Notes: generated by a model not told the origin, from the letters alone. Shown: positions 11,786 through 35,015, counted from the first letter of the stretch. The stretch is DNA of 64,000 bases from Polyodon spathula (GCF_017654505.1 NC_054555.1:3113835-3177834), one strand, 5' to 3'. Made by a program: numbers and translations.

Positions 11786-14560
11786 TATATTACTCCAACT
11801 CCATAAAGGTAGGTATTTTCTATAAACATTCTTATTAATTCATATACTGTGAATAAAAGGTTGTTTTTGGCATATACTTTTTTACCTGACAGATAACAAT
11901 TGCAGTAGTATACAAATATATCTATCTATCTATATAAACACAATCTCCGGGCAGTTTTTAAACTGAAGTCACTGGCTATCTTTGTACCCCTTTTATTTAA
12001 ATCAGTGACCGAACCAGTGATTGATTGGCTATCATGAAGCTTCATACCACGCTTGCATTAGTGTTTTCATGTTTTAACATGGCATCACAATGCTAGATGC
12101 TTTCTTGTGTGTTCCATGCGCACATATTAAACTGTCAACGGGTGCAGAACATACACCTATCCTTAAAAAACTTTTAGGCTGGCGATATTCATTGTCTTTT
12201 AGCTGGAGATCAGTGGAGCTGTGTTGAGAAACAAACAGAATATGCTTGCACTCAGGTAGGCTCTGCCTCTCGCAGCCCGAGAGTGAAGCACAGTGAGAGA
12301 CTACTGAGCCAAGGCTTAAAGACGCTTCCCTTTCATTGGGCTTTCTCTTCTGCCAAAGCACTCCCTCCTCCACAACCGGAGGGGCTGCCTCTTCACTCTC
12401 CAGCTACACCAGCCAGGTTTATTTTTTATAGTTTATGGCTGGCGTTTCTCCTTGTGCAGCATTTCAAATAGCTGTATTGCAGCTCCTTCACAAAGCAGAA
12501 TCAAAGATTTCTATTGTTACTTCAGCCGCAGGGAAAGACAAGGATGAAAGGACATCCGGGAAGGAGGCAGCTTTTGAAACCAATCCCACACAGTATCACT
12601 CACCAAGAAAGACGTTCCAAAACTTTACAACCTTGAAAAAGAAATAAACCATTGTATTGTACATTAAAGGTTTGGTACCTCCTTATTTGAGTGCTCTGGT
12701 AGAAAAGACTTGCAGCTGGCTGTAGCTTACGTTCTCAGGATTCTGTTAATTTGGCAGTTGCAAGATTCTAACGTTTGGGAAAATTGCAAATCAACTACCG
12801 AAGACGTGCAACTGTTAAAATTATAGTATGAAGTTCGCATTAACAAATACAGTAGTCTTATTTCCTTTGTTCGTTGATCACTGTATGCTGAAGATTAAGT
12901 GTGAACCGCTCACATTTTTATTGTGTTGTTTGTACATTGCAATTTTCTTCCGGAGAAGACACTGCTGCAGATTTCCATCGCGGCCTCCCTAAAGTACAAG
13001 CAGTAAACGGGGGGTACTGGTCACGCGTCCTTCCAGAAGAATGCACCATGTCACGCCACATCAGTGCTGTCCTGGCACACATGGTAGCTCAAAAGCCCTG
13101 CAACAGAGCTGCAGTCCTTTATTTATTTTGTCCATCATCCTACTTTGCTGGTCTTTGTCTTCGGGTTACCCTGGAATACTGCACATATGGAACATTCACG
13201 TACTGGGCATGTGATTCACAATCCTGGGGTACAGAATACTGAACACAGTGTATTCTGAATACCCGGCATTTCAGATGAAGTGAGAGTAATACAGACTGTA
13301 CCGAAAGAAAGATTGCTAGTACTTTTCCGATAGAGAAAATCAAGCTACAAATCAATAGCTCAGCATATGCATTATAGGAACTCCTACATACACATTAGTT
13401 GGTTCATGCTATTATTTTCCTTTTAGATAGAAAAGGTAGAGTGGGGTAAAGAGTGGGGGTGTTACTCAAATAACCTGGGCTGTATGTTCAAGATTGTCCT
13501 GTTTTCAATGAGTTACCATTATCATTGTCCATGGCAGAAGTAGAACGTGCTGTCCATTCTCTGCTGGTTCAGCAAATTGCCTTAGCAATTTTTTGAATCC
13601 AAGTGTTCTTATGGCTCACTTTTCTTTTTCAAGGTTAAATCAGAAATCTCATTATATTGCAATAAGTCTTACTAAAATGCATTAGCAATACTCATAATAA
13701 CACTAAAGGGCTTCTTTTCTATTAGAAAAATGGGTCACGGTAAATGTGCATGAAAGCAACTGATTATCAGGTTTCCATTATCTGTGTGTGTGGGGGGGGG
13801 GGGGACTATTTAAAAAAAAAAAAAATACAAAAAACTTTGTTCATCTTCTACAACCTTTGCCGGGTGCTAGCTAATAATCCTATTTGTGCAAAAACATTTC
13901 AAAACAACACTTCTTGTTATTTTTCAAACAGACCTTTGTACTCACGGAAACAGAAGGGATTTCATTCAAACCCTCAATACCAGTGTATTCAACACATTTA
14001 CAGAAAGTGATAAATTCAAACTGTTGTATAAAAAATAAAGTATGCATCAAAATAACTATCTGAAAAAATACATTTTAAAAACCCTCCAATGCCCAAGACA
14101 AAGCAATAGCGAACGGAGAGTAAAACATCATTTAAAGTTCATCAATCACAGTTATTTTTGCCTTCTTTTGAACTGCAATACAACACTCAAACCTCACAAC
14201 GTACCTGGGGGCAGGCTCTACTCCAGTACAAGACACAGCCTTGTGTATGTTATTTCTTAAAGAACTACGGTTACTTTGCAATGAAGAGGGTTTTGGATAA
14301 TATGGTGTAGCTCTGGAGGTGTGAAGCTCTGCAATCTCACAACTCGTTAGCACTGTATTATCACCCTATTCTGCAAAGCACTCCTGATGAGCACGCTGTT
14401 CCAAGGATTGTTACACCCTCCCTCAACAATGGCGGTACAGAACTAGAACACAAAGAGGAACACCTTGATGTTGTAACCACAATCACTCTGCTACTTATTT
14501 TAAATCTGAACAGGGTTGCAAATCCTGTAAATACTGACTATGACCAGGATCAGGGTCATG

Positions 14561-14561
<1 letters not shown>

Positions 14562-14640
<79 letters not shown>
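14562..14640 (+). repeat. Poly(A) followed by (AT)n
   Basis: About 18 A then about 30 AT units. Simple repeat just downstream (minus sense) of the last SLC36A1 exon seen. Confidence 0.95.
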
Positions 14641-14642
<2 letters not shown>

Positions 14643-15191
14643 TTTTATTTCGTAGTACTGTTTTTATGATTGTTTTAAGTGTTTTTCATCCCGTTTGAAT
14701 GATCTGCCTCTTTTGGACGCTGACTTTATGAAGTTCTTTCTTGCCTCTTCTCTTGTCAGGACCCCCTTGCAAATGAATGTTAAATGGTTAAAGAAATACA
14801 TTTGAAATTTGGAGTTTGTATAGCTTTTCCGTTTCACTGAGAATCATCATGAGGCTTTGCGTGGACATGCCAGGTCATTTAATTACATAAACACTATTCT
14901 GTATTCAATCTGATGTTAGAGGCATACCTTACCTCATTTACATGTCCCTAATATTTAATTTCTTAATAGTATTCTATGCGTTTGTAGTTTCTTCTTAGAT
15001 CTTGGTCTTTGGACTGCCTAGCCAATGACCTTATATATACTATGACTGAAACGAGCAGCTGTGAGTTCAGTTGTTTCAGCCATTATGAAGCTTGTTCGTG
15101 GAGATGGATTTATGTAGTACTGGCAGCATTTTTGCTTCAGATGAACATATTGGTGTACACTATATACATTCTTGTTGATTTTCATACATTA

Positions 15192-24820
<9,629 letters not shown>

Positions 24821-25564
24821 TGTGACTGAAAGAAAGAAAGAAAGGAGAAACACATTTACACTTTGTGAACGTACTGACTACACAATGATCGTTACATACT
24901 TAGTACCAGGGATTCCAGTGCATCATAGGGTGTACATGCTAAAGCCAAAATGATTTCATTATAATAAAGCAAAAGTTATCACATTTTTAATGGTCAGACT
25001 CAACTGCTACGTGTAATAAAAAGAGATTACAGGTAATATTGTCTGAAGGCTTACTTAGTCTAGAAGGCTTCTCTCACTCAGTGTCTTCAGCAGTCCTATA
25101 CAAGCTCCCACATAGAGTAAATGAGTCTGTAACAGGCAGAAGTCAGAAAATATTTCCATTTCCATTCGGTATGATATGCAGAGCACCAAACATTTAACAG
25201 TGTGTAGAAGAAATTGTCATGCTCTTGATTCAATAAGGAACAAACAATAGAATACATTGAACCTGCACTCCTTCAACAATCTATACTATGTCAAACAGAC
25301 ATTTCCATCTCAGAATTCATGATGCAGTGTTCCAGGTTACAGCCCCTAGCACTGCAAGACCTGCTAAATCAACGCATATTGAGACTTTCAGTGATCACGA
25401 CCTTGTGCCTACATAAATGTAATAGGGATGTTCAGAAAACACAAACACAACGGTGCTGTGTGCTTATGTAAAATCCTGTTCAAAGAAGCACAAGTACAGT
25501 GTACAGAAAACAGTGTACAGTGGTCAGTTTTATAATACAGTGATCTCTTATAGGAGGGTCATAG

Positions 25565-25663
25565 TTAGGACTGAAGTCATTGTATCTTGCTCTTAACTGT
25601 AATTCTTGATATTTATTTTTTGTATACAACTGTAAGTCGCCTGGGTAAAGGTGTCTAATAAGA

Positions 25664-25732
<69 letters not shown>
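25565..25732 (+). mobile_element. SINE tail with L2-type 3' end and (ATA)n
   Basis: The stretch CTGTAAGTCGCCTGGGTAAA, then GGTGTCTAATAAGAAAT, is the L2-like tail shared by many fish SINEs, followed by about 22 ATA units (25665-25732). The tRNA-derived head is not clear, so the left boundary is approximate. Confidence 0.65.
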
Positions 25733-25733
<1 letters not shown>

Positions 25734-25822
25734 CATGTAATAGGAAAGACCATGCAGGCACTGAACAATAATCTTCAGACTCCGACATCATTTCTGGTCT
25801 GAGTTATGTCATCCACACTCAC

Positions 25823-25860
25823 AGCCTTTTTCTCGTCGTCTGCGACCTGAAATCGCGTTG
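25823..25860 (-). other. slc36a1: Predicted slc36a1 noncoding first exon
   Basis: On the minus strand, CpG-containing sequence (CGACCCAACGCG, GTCGCAGACGACG) ends with GGCT before a strong donor, GTGAGTG, at 25822. It would splice to the acceptor at 24825. The start is placed about 30 bp past a TATA box. No transcript evidence; inferred from signals only. Confidence 0.42.
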
Positions 25861-25881
25861 GGTCGGAGTGAAGCTGCACTG

Positions 25882-25890
25882 CTTTTATAG
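25882..25890 (-). promoter_or_regulatory. Candidate TATA box for slc36a1
   Basis: The minus strand reads CTATAAAAG, a good TATA match, 60 bp upstream of the predicted first-exon donor. The SINE-derived repeat lies about 150 bp downstream of it, in the predicted first intron. Confidence 0.42.
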
Positions 25891-28800
25891 TATTAATCTG
25901 CGACAGAGGTATGAATATTGCAACATACGCACTAATGACTTTGTATTTATTTTCTTTTTATTTGTTCATTATTATGCAGTACCCTAATGGTACAGTATGT
26001 TCTCTATACTGATCAGCAGTTCTCCTGTAACTAAGCAAGGATCATGTCTTGCACCACAGATGTGATTAAATACAGAGAACTATGGCAACCTGACGACCCA
26101 TGTAATCTACACCTCTAAATTAACCTTCCTTTGAACTTTTGTGCAAATTAGAAAAGCTCCCTTTTTGTTCCTTTATCCAGAGGTAATTGTGCATTACAGA
26201 TTGCAAAACAATTAGAGTGCAATAATCTCGGTTACTTTATCTTGCTGTAATAAGCAAAAGGTACACATCATAAGAGAAAAGAGCTCTACCAGTGCGATTA
26301 TTAGAGTTTCTTTTAGGAATTAATCACTGACTCATAGTCTACAGTATTAAGAGCCTTACAGTACACTCATAAATCCATGTACTGTAAATCTTATATTTTC
26401 TAATAAATGTAAGAAATCGTGTAAAAATTCCAATATTAAAAAGGAATAAACATCACTAAAGCGACTTTTGCGTATAAAGTACTGGTACTGTAGTTTGAAT
26501 TTCATTCAATGGGATCAGGTGACATCCTGGGAATCGCATGATTTTAAAACATATTTCTGCCCACAAACTTGCCACATAACCACATTCCACTCAATGTGCA
26601 GATTGAGTAACTCTTGTAGCGCTCAGTGTATTACTTAAAAGGTCATAAACAAACCTAGTTTTAAAAAAAAAAAAAAGTACAAACTTTTTTCTTCAGCAAA
26701 CAAGCACTGCATTCAAATACAGTACATGCATATATTATTTAAATGACTAAAATATGCAGCTGCTCACAGCTGTGCTTGGATTAAAAATCTGGTAATCTGC
26801 ATTGTCCAGCCTCTCGTTGGCACCACACGGGCTCACAAATCCATAGCTTTGGTGCGTGTAGAAATTGTCATAATGATAAGGAACAAGGCGCTACAGTAGA
26901 CCGAATGCGGTTCGGAATGCAGATGAATTGACTGATAATTACACCTGTAACACAAGCAAAGTATCGATAAATACGCAGCAAATGATAATGGGTTTTTACA
27001 TATCACAGGACTGCATAGTTTAATTTACTGTAAATTAATCTTTCTAGTATACAGTATTGGCTTAAATTAAATACAACGTTTTATACAAGACAGTAGTAGC
27101 AGCTTTTTAGGTTTGTTTTATTTGCGTATGTATATTTATAAATAACATCCAGGTAGGTTAAATACATTTTGTTTTGTTTTGTTGTTAAATCCAACATTTA
27201 TTCGGACAATAGAAACGCACTTACCCACAATGCACCGCGTGCTCCTACTGGCGGTACTAGTGCATGTGAGCACTGAAAATGAACGGTGTTTGTGATTGCA
27301 GAAATAAACCACGCATGTTCAAATAGCAATGTCTCCCAACACACTAATACAAACTGTGACATGCGCTTGTCTTAGTGGTGTATCCGTGCATCAAATACCC
27401 AAACCACAGCATGCCGACACAATGAGTAACCACTCTGCCTTGTGTGTAGGTTTTACAGCATAAATTATCATGCCAGTTACACAGCCAGTGGCAACTCGAA
27501 CCACCGTCATTCTGCTTATGTATTTTCCCTGATGCTCTGTAGCCAGGTCGAACATGTTAAAATGTGTGCTTTGAGCACTTAAAAAAAAAAACAGACAATT
27601 ACCTATTTCTTCTTTCTGACAGCTTTTGTTACACCATATTATTGCTGTCTAAATGTCCACGGCGGATCTGTGGTGTCAACACAGTCTGAAGATGCGCTGA
27701 CAGAGAGCAACGCTTCCTATAGATCACACGATCTCCACCCCAATGTTGCTCTTTAGTGCTTCCGTCACAAACACTTCCTTGGATATTGTTGCTACGCGGT
27801 TCTAAACAATATGGCGCTCTCATAGTAATAGGCATACTTTTTTTTTTTTTAAACCTCTTTCAAATCAGGGGATTAACAATCATTCGTGTATGATGGCACA
27901 CTTAGGGTCTTGAAAACCAAAAAAAAAAAATGTTTCAAACTTACGGTGTCGAGGCAAGTTTCTCGCTAAATTCACGCTCGGATTGTATTCTAATTCATTT
28001 GTAAAGTATATATAGATTATTTAAAATGCATTTTTAAACAAGAATACTAGTAGTTGATAATATTGAGTAAAAACTAGGTCGAGTACACAAATTGTGGTGT
28101 TTATTTTTTTATTAGTAGCCTATCTTTCCGACAGTTTCGTACAAACCGGCATGTCTTGGCATTTAGGGACCAGCAATCGACTAACGAAACTGCAGCTTTG
28201 TCTTTGTCAGAAGGTTTCTGAACTGCGGTTGCAGTCTGCAGCAGAGCACTGGAACATGCTGTTTACTCTTTTTTGATTTGTATTTTAAAATGACATCTTA
28301 CAGTTCAATTTACTGAGGTGTCTTTTGCCACTGATTCATCATTTTGTGGTTCACCTGACCAGGACGCGTTTCGAGGATGACCCGTTTGCTTATATCACAG
28401 TGCCCCTGGCGGAAGTAAAGGGGACTTGGACAGAACCACGAATCCTTTTGATATTTTAACATTTTTGGTTCAGAAATGAAATATTTTTCACTAAAAATAA
28501 ATTGTAAAAACTAGAAAATACCCGTAGTGTAAAAAGTGGAGTATTTCTTCAGCACAGAAGGATGTCATTAGACAAGTTACTTCAAATGGCTTCATCTTGA
28601 ATTACAAGTTTTGACCCAGCAATCTGTTTTTATTAGTTAAAGTCTCCACACAATGTCACTTTGTAATAACATACTCACTGGCCATATTACAACAAATACA
28701 CGTATGTATTTAAAACATATAAAAAAAAAATAAAGTAAATGTGATACAGTGCCAAATATATTTTCTATTAGATTCAACCATTCGATTCCTAACGACACCC

Positions 28801-29160
28801 AGTGGCGAAATAGTGCAGTGCAACCATTATCTGGAGGCGAGTCAGAGTAACGCGAGAGAGTACGGGAGCCACACAAAAAAATACATATTTGTGTATTTAT
28901 TTTTATGACAGGAGAATTCCGTTTGGTTTTGGATAGATAGTTCGCTTAATCAGTTATTATAGCATTTTGAAACTAACCGGCCACTGTGCATATATTTAAA
29001 TAATAAACTATATAGACCTGAGTTTATTTCGTGTAGGAATTTTTCTGGAATTGATCGATTGTCCCTTAAATATAATCTGTGGAGTTGCTGCAGAAGTACA
29101 TTTTACTGGGTGAAGGCGACTCGTCACAAACTGTAAAACGAAGGATCTGGGCGTTTTATA
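25891..29160. other. Intergenic stretch between slc36a1 and atox1
   Basis: The two genes are divergent, about 3.3 kb apart. The sequence is AT-rich with A runs at 26662 and 27925 and a slightly CpG-richer patch at 27220-27830. No coding exon or clear core promoter for atox1 was recognised. Confidence 0.45.
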
Positions 29161-29174
29161 TTACATCTTAAACC

Positions 29175-29180
29175 ATGACC
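29175..29180 (+). CDS. atox1: atox1 coding exon 1 (residues 1-2)
   Basis: ATG ACC directly followed by donor GTAAGT. This two-codon first exon parallels mammalian ATOX1, where coding exon 1 also carries only the first residues. The 5' UTR start is not determined. Confidence 0.85.
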
Positions 29181-30663
29181 GTAAGTAAAATAAACAAATA
29201 ATGATGTTATCATCACAATTTCGCGGATTACAGTAAATGTTATATTATAACGCGCTTGTAGACTCTCATTGAGTTTTTCCACGTCTGAGCCTATATGACG
29301 TGTTCCAGTGTGCAAAATCGGTACAATAAAGCGAAACTGCTTTCTTTGAAATCGTGAAGTTTTAGTTTTATATATTTTTAAATGTGGGAACACTATGCAT
29401 TGATATTAATTTGTAACAATGCCCTGGTAAATGCGTTTACCCACGAATCTGACTATTTTTTTTCAATGCAAGTGAGTCAACGAGGTGCCCAGTCGACAAT
29501 ATACAGCTGCTTACTGCTTTACTCTTTTACTCTGGCCTCTTTTCACATTTTTACCAAATGTGCTACATGTTATTTGTTTGTTTGTTTGTTTGCTTTGTTT
29601 TTTTGACAGAAGCACGAGTTCTCTGTTGATATGACCTGTGAAGGCTGCTCCGGTGCTGTAACCCGTGTCCTTAATAAACTCGGGGGTGAGTTCTGCACCG
29701 CATACTGCATTGTCATCAGAATTAGTTGATATATTAGCGATGGACACCTACAGCAACAGAACTGATTGTTCTTGAGAATCTACATTGCAAATCTGCATGC
29801 GTTTTGCTTACTCGAGGGTATAGTTTTGACTTGTTCACAGTACTTATTCTAAAACAAAATTGAAAGTGTTCAAACGTTTGCTTGTATTTTCCTACACTGT
29901 TCTAAAGTGAATTATTTGTTTATGTTTTTTTTTTCTTCCATTGAGAGCTCTAATGTTACAAACCTATTACAATAATAACGCAGGTACAGGAGGATTGTAG
30001 GCATGCCTAAATAAATATTTAGAGTTCTTGTCTTTTCAGTTTTACGGATTCTGTTCCCCTTTTCAGAGAAAATCTGCACGTTCTTGAACCACATAACCTC
30101 TGAAACGCTTCTCTTTGGAGGGGTAGGGGGGCAGGGTGGTGAATTACCCCTCTCTGGCTTGTTCCCATTGGAATGACAGTTCCCCAGAACTGTAAAATCA
30201 AAGGTTTTTGACCTTCCAGTCACTGAACTGGGGCTGTTCCGCCCTTGCCAATAAGAATATAGCTGACTGTCACAAGACTAAGGCTGCTAGGAGCTAGGGA
30301 GGAGATAGCACGAGGGGGCTGATAATTAAAATCAAGTGATTGGTAAGTAAATAGATATTATGTAATGAGCCCTGGAGTATTCTGTGCACAGAATGCTAAA
30401 AGCTGAGTTGATTAATCAAAGTTACAGGGGGTTCCCAGTGCCTGACCTGTCACCACTTGGGGTGCAGGGTGAGTCATGCAAGCGTGATTTCAGTCCCATT
30501 CTCGTAGAGTTAAGGAATGAAAATAAGACTCCTACTGCATAGCAGTTTGACCCATTCCACGTTTTGATACAAGCTTGAGCAGCCTCAGTGTATAGGCCCA
30601 TTCCTGGAGTTGCTGATTTTGGCTGGAGACCCAGAGAGACCTGCCTTGGTTGTTGGTCTTCGC

Positions 30664-30743
<80 letters not shown>

Positions 30744-31046
30744 CCTGTTTACTTGTACACCTGTATGGAATAAAATGTAATACCAAAACATGTATTACAG
30801 AACGTGTATTCTTCCCCCTGCGGTTTGCAGCAGATGGACAGTAATTATGTTAGCACCTTAATAAGAAGCAGCGTTCTTCTTGAAGAGTCATATTAATTTC
30901 TAACACTGTATCTCTCTGCAGGTGTCCAGTTCGACATTGACCTGCCCAACAAGAAGGTTTTTATTGAGTCAGAGCACAGCGTGGACCTGCTTCTGGAAAC
31001 ATTGAAGAAGACTGGGAAAAATGCCACATATGTCGGTGCTAAATAG
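29175..31046 (+). CDS. atox1: ATOX1 copper chaperone, 68 residues, three coding exons
   Basis: Exons 29175-29180, 29610-29685 and 30922-31046 join in phase to give 68 residues, the same length as human ATOX1. The protein binds Cu(I) in the cytosol and passes it to the ATP7A/ATP7B transporters of the trans-Golgi. The metal site MTCEGC is at residues 10-15 (Cys12 and Cys15), and Lys60 in the KKTGK segment is conserved. The fold is the small ferredoxin-like heavy-metal-associated domain. The ATG is followed by one codon before the first intron, as in mammals, and has A at -3. Position 2 is Thr rather than the Pro of the human protein. No disruption is seen. Confidence 0.97.
29610..29685 (+). CDS. 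atox1: atox1 coding exon 2 (residues 3-27)
   Basis: Acceptor after a TTTG-rich tract (TTTTTTGACAG), donor GTGAGT. Encodes KHEFSVDMTCEGC and the first helix TRVLNKLG. Contains both copper-binding cysteines. Confidence 0.97.
29686..30921 (+). other. atox1 intron 2 with (TA)/(TG) microsatellite
   Basis: A 1.2 kb intron. A compound (AT)n(GT)n(AT)n tract lies at 30663-30742; open frames across it are repeat artefacts. Otherwise no feature recognised. Confidence 0.75.
30922..31046 (+). CDS. atox1: atox1 coding exon 3 (residues 28-68 and stop)
   Basis: Acceptor CTCTCTGCAG. Encodes VQFDIDLPNKKVFIESEHSV and the second helix, with KKTGK and the terminal strand TYVGAK before TAG. Confidence 0.97.
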
Positions 31047-31071
31047 AAAACCGTGTCATGAAAGAAATGAG

Positions 31072-31541
31072 GTAAACACAATGGAGTGACATAGTTTACT
31101 CTGAAGACCTGATAATGAAAGCAACTGTTTTTATTTTGTATTATTTAATGGAGAAGCCATATGAACTGCAGGTGTCTTGTTTACGAGGGTGTCCCAGGAG
31201 TGACCGTCACATACAAGCGTACAGCAAACACAGTCTCACAATCTTACAATATTTACAACAATATTTGACTTCACATCCAATGCAATCACAAGGCAGGTTC
31301 AAATGATCAGGTAACAATCCAAGTAATTCAGGGGACGGGGAAAGCAAACTCTTTCCTTTCAAGGATGGCAATGGCTCATGGTTCCATTAGAAGGTTGGTT
31401 CAATGATCAAGCAATAGTCACAGCTACGGAGGGTAGAGCCTAAAAGCTATGATGAACCAAGAAAACACTGAGTTTTTAAAAATAAAAAAATAAATCATCT
31501 ATACTATACTAGTAACAGTTATCTTTATTCGCCCCACCCAG
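31072..31541 (+). other. atox1: Predicted intron in atox1 3' UTR
   Basis: After the stop, ATGAG precedes donor GTAAAC at 31072, and a CCCCACCCAG acceptor ends at 31541. Human ATOX1 also has a noncoding last exon. The following segment, 31542 to about 31800, carries an ATTAAA signal at 31775. Inferred from signals. Confidence 0.5.
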
Positions 31542-31774
31542 GTATGCGACTCCGTTGGAACTGAAGGAAAAGGAGCAGCAACATCAAATCATAACCTGCA
31601 AACACTGTGGAAATCATAGTGGCCTCTTCTGTTCTCTTTTGTCCTTTTCTGTGCTTTGGGGAACCAGTAGAATTTTTTATTTTTGGAAGGGGGAAAAAAA
31701 AAGCTGTACAATTTAACTCCATCGTCCATTAATGTAATATCTCTATTCCATGTATATGTCTATGTTTCGAGTCA

Positions 31775-31780
31775 ATTAAA
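31775..31780 (+). terminator. atox1: Candidate atox1 polyadenylation signal ATTAAA
   Basis: ATTAAA about 730 bp past the stop codon and about 235 bp into the predicted noncoding last exon. Cleavage would fall near 31795-31805. Confidence 0.45.
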
Positions 31781-31800
31781 CTGTGTACCATTGCATTGCA

Positions 31801-33753
31801 TATGAAATGAAAGTAATCCTCTCTCTGTTAAAACTATACAATTCATTTATATAATCAAAGGAAAAATGTTTCTTATGTTCTTCTGCCAATTCCTAGCCAT
31901 AGGGATATACAGTGGGGGTGTGCAAATACTGAGATCTTCCAAACAGTACCCTTCTAACAAGTTTTAAGTTGTTCGGTATTAACCCATTAAGTGTATTTGT
32001 CCTCATTTGATGACAGGCTACTTTGTAATTTTTTGGAGTATTTTTCACCTTTCCAAATTGCCACATTTTTCAATCCCGCTATTGTCAGAGGGCCTTTTTT
32101 CCTGTCAACTCATAAAACAACCACCAGTGGGCACTCCAATTCTTCATTTAAAAAAAAAAAAAAAAAAAAAAATCTGTTCTGTCATCTGCATTACTCAAAA
32201 CACCGGACGTGTGAGATGATGATGAGGTTTTAAAATAAGTGCCTGTCGATCCCTAACAACAGAGTGCTGCCAGCCTGCCTGCCTGCTGCATTTCTTCATC
32301 CTGCTCAAATGGCCAAAGCAAATACAGATTGCTATTGCTCTCTTCCAGTTCGGTTGCTTGACAGCAGCCCCATTACTGACACGTTGACTAATTGCTCATT
32401 GATAGATCCCAGGTTTGGATTAACTTGATCTACAGCAGAGCCATTGTGTTTTAGCTAAAACCGTCTGTAGAAGTTCAAGTTCAGTAAATCGGGGCTAATG
32501 GTATCCAAGTGTAGTTGATTTAGTTTAAATCTCTAAAAGTAGCACACACATAATTCTTGTTTAAGATCACTATAGAATATGATTTTTCATAGAGAAAATA
32601 TGCTCATCTTTAAAAAAAACATAAAGAAAAAAAGTAAAGACACGAATGTGATTCATTGGAAAAGTTATTTTCTCATGCAGTGTCGTATTTGTTAAAAATA
32701 CTGAAGTACATTACTGAAGTTTTTGAGTTTTTTGGTAAGCTTTGTCTTGGAAGTAGTGTGGCGTGTATTATGTGGCAGGCTGCTGATGTAACCCTATGAA
32801 TGGGAGACTGCAGTATGGAGATTCTGTTAGAAGAATGCCTCTCTCTTTACATCCCACAGTGGGGAGGAAACCAAGAACACACCCTGTATAAGTGGTAGGA
32901 ATGTCTATCAAGCAGAGTTGCTGCAGTTGGTTTAAACTTACATTTGTGGACAACCAAAGGACAACTCAGAATAAAGGGAGCTCCCTAAATACTTTAAAAT
33001 ACAGACTGCAGTGTAGTATTTAAAGTATATTACAGGGCAGGGATTGGCAATCCTGGCCCTGGAGAGCCACAGGGTCTTCTGGTTTTCGTTCCATCCAAGT
33101 TCTCAATGACCTAATTGAACCAATTATTTTCTTAATTGGTCAACACTAACATGTTTCCTAGGTCTTTGGCCATTAAAGAAACTCAGATTCTGACTTTCAC
33201 TTTGAATATGACTTTGAATGGGCAAATTTGAAGATACAAGATATCTATGTATGTATGATCATTATATGTGCAAGAAAAAAATAACCATTTAAACAGAACG
33301 CACTCACATTTGCCTAAACAAAAGAACAATGCATTGCAATGGGAATGTGAGATACATTTGCCTAACTATAGAGAAAATACCTACTTCACAATTGTCAATA
33401 CAATTATTTTTAATGTATGCATTCAACTATACAGTATTATGAGTCTCATGCGCAGTGGAAAAATAGAATGCAGAATAATACATCTGGATATGATCAATGA
33501 GCGATCAGACAAGAACACCACTGTGTATCACTAATGCATGTTGTTACAAACAGGATGACAGGATGAAGTTAGCAAGCACTCAGGACTCACGAAGTCATGG
33601 TTCTACTTCTGTTTTAGTCAGATGGAGCAGATAACTGTCAGTACAACAGATTTCTTAACAACAGTGAAATTGTATCGCTATTACAGGGCGCTTCTACAGA
33701 GTAATATATGTGATTGTATGATTAACACAATATGGGTTAGCTCTCAACTGGTT
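31801..33753. other. Intergenic stretch with dispersed repeat
   Basis: Lies between the convergent 3' ends of atox1 and the claudin-like gene. Contains a poly(A) tract at 32150-32171 and a repeat family B copy near 33030-33155. No gene recognised. Confidence 0.5.
33030..33155 (+). repeat. Dispersed repeat, family B relative (plus)
   Basis: Opens GGGATTGGCAATCCTGGCCC, then TGGAGAGCCACAGGGTCTTC and TCAATGACCTAATTGAACCA. This is the same general design as the copies in slc36a1 introns, a sequence type common in fish intergenic DNA. Confidence 0.55.
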
Positions 33754-33836
33754 TCACAGACCATAATTGGCACCAAGGTTCACACTCACTTTCCAAAGCA
33801 CAAAGGGGCGACCTTCTGCAGAAGTTAGAATGTAGT
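33754..33836 (-). CDS. Claudin-like gene exon 4, tentative (residues 160-186)
   Basis: A long T-rich tract ending GTGTTCCAG precedes an in-phase frame that runs 26 codons to TGA. It lacks a clear fourth helix and a GTGAGT donor sits inside it after TTTGGAAA, so the true exon may end there with another exon to the left. Confidence 0.35.
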
Positions 33837-34957
33837 CTGGAACACAAAAACAAAACAACGTACAGGAAAAAAAGAACTGTCTTTAGAAATCCTGCATTCA
33901 TCCACTAAGAAACGGTGATAATATTATTTCCAACAATTCATATTGTTGCGTCTATTGCAGTAATATTGTATCCTGACTTATCTAACTTGTGCTGAATTTA
34001 CACCAGTGGCATACAATGAATTCCCGGAAACACCTTGCTGAAAACCAGGATGATCCAGAGAAAACAGATAAGGGTCCTGCAGTACCAGGGTCGCCAAGAA
34101 ACAGGTCAGAGAGCTCCCGCAAAACAAAGCTGCAAGAGAGAACAAAGACAGCTTGAGAACATGATCAGGCAGGATTGAGGGCTAGGTTCCTCAGTGCTAT
34201 TTAATTCAAATCTTTATTCACGTGATTCTTTTCAGAAAATATATAATATACATCAGTTACGAAAAACAAAAGGAAACCACTGAAGACTGCTTGTAAGCCC
34301 CATTGAATTTGATATTTGAGTAGTTTATTTCTGGTTTGGCAACTTGGCTGTGCCAATGGCATTCAGGAGTAAAGAGCGTGGAGGATATAACCCCTAAATG
34401 GCTAAACCACACAGTGCTATATGCAATTGTAGTGGTATTGCCATCGCTGGTGTATATTCATTTATAGAGTGAGTTTCCCATGGGTACCTGCCAGGACGCT
34501 GAGGATGAGTGCAGTGGTGGCTCTCTTCCCTTGACACAGAGCTGGTCTGATAGTGAACAGGCTGATGAAGGAAAGCACAGACGAGGCAGACAGAAACATC
34601 CAGGACAGGCTGCTGGTACCTGTATGATAAAACAATACAGCCGTAACCTACTGATACATACTGGAGCTAATGGCCCTGGTGCAGAACTCCAGTACATATG
34701 AGCATGACTACCATAGAACCCTGAATCAGCAGTGGCTTGCCCATGTGTAAAGGTGTAGACCCGTGCCATGCTTTGTATAACCCTATTGAGACACCATAGA
34801 AACATAATAAAATCATCTCAATATCTAAAATGTAGTTCGTCCACTGTTTTAAAGTAATATCAATCAATATTGTTTATACAGTGTTCGTTTAACTGCCTAG
34901 TTGAGAGCAGTTAGTAACATCCTGCGTTGATTACATTTATTATTATTATTATTATTA

Positions 34958-35015
<58 letters not shown>

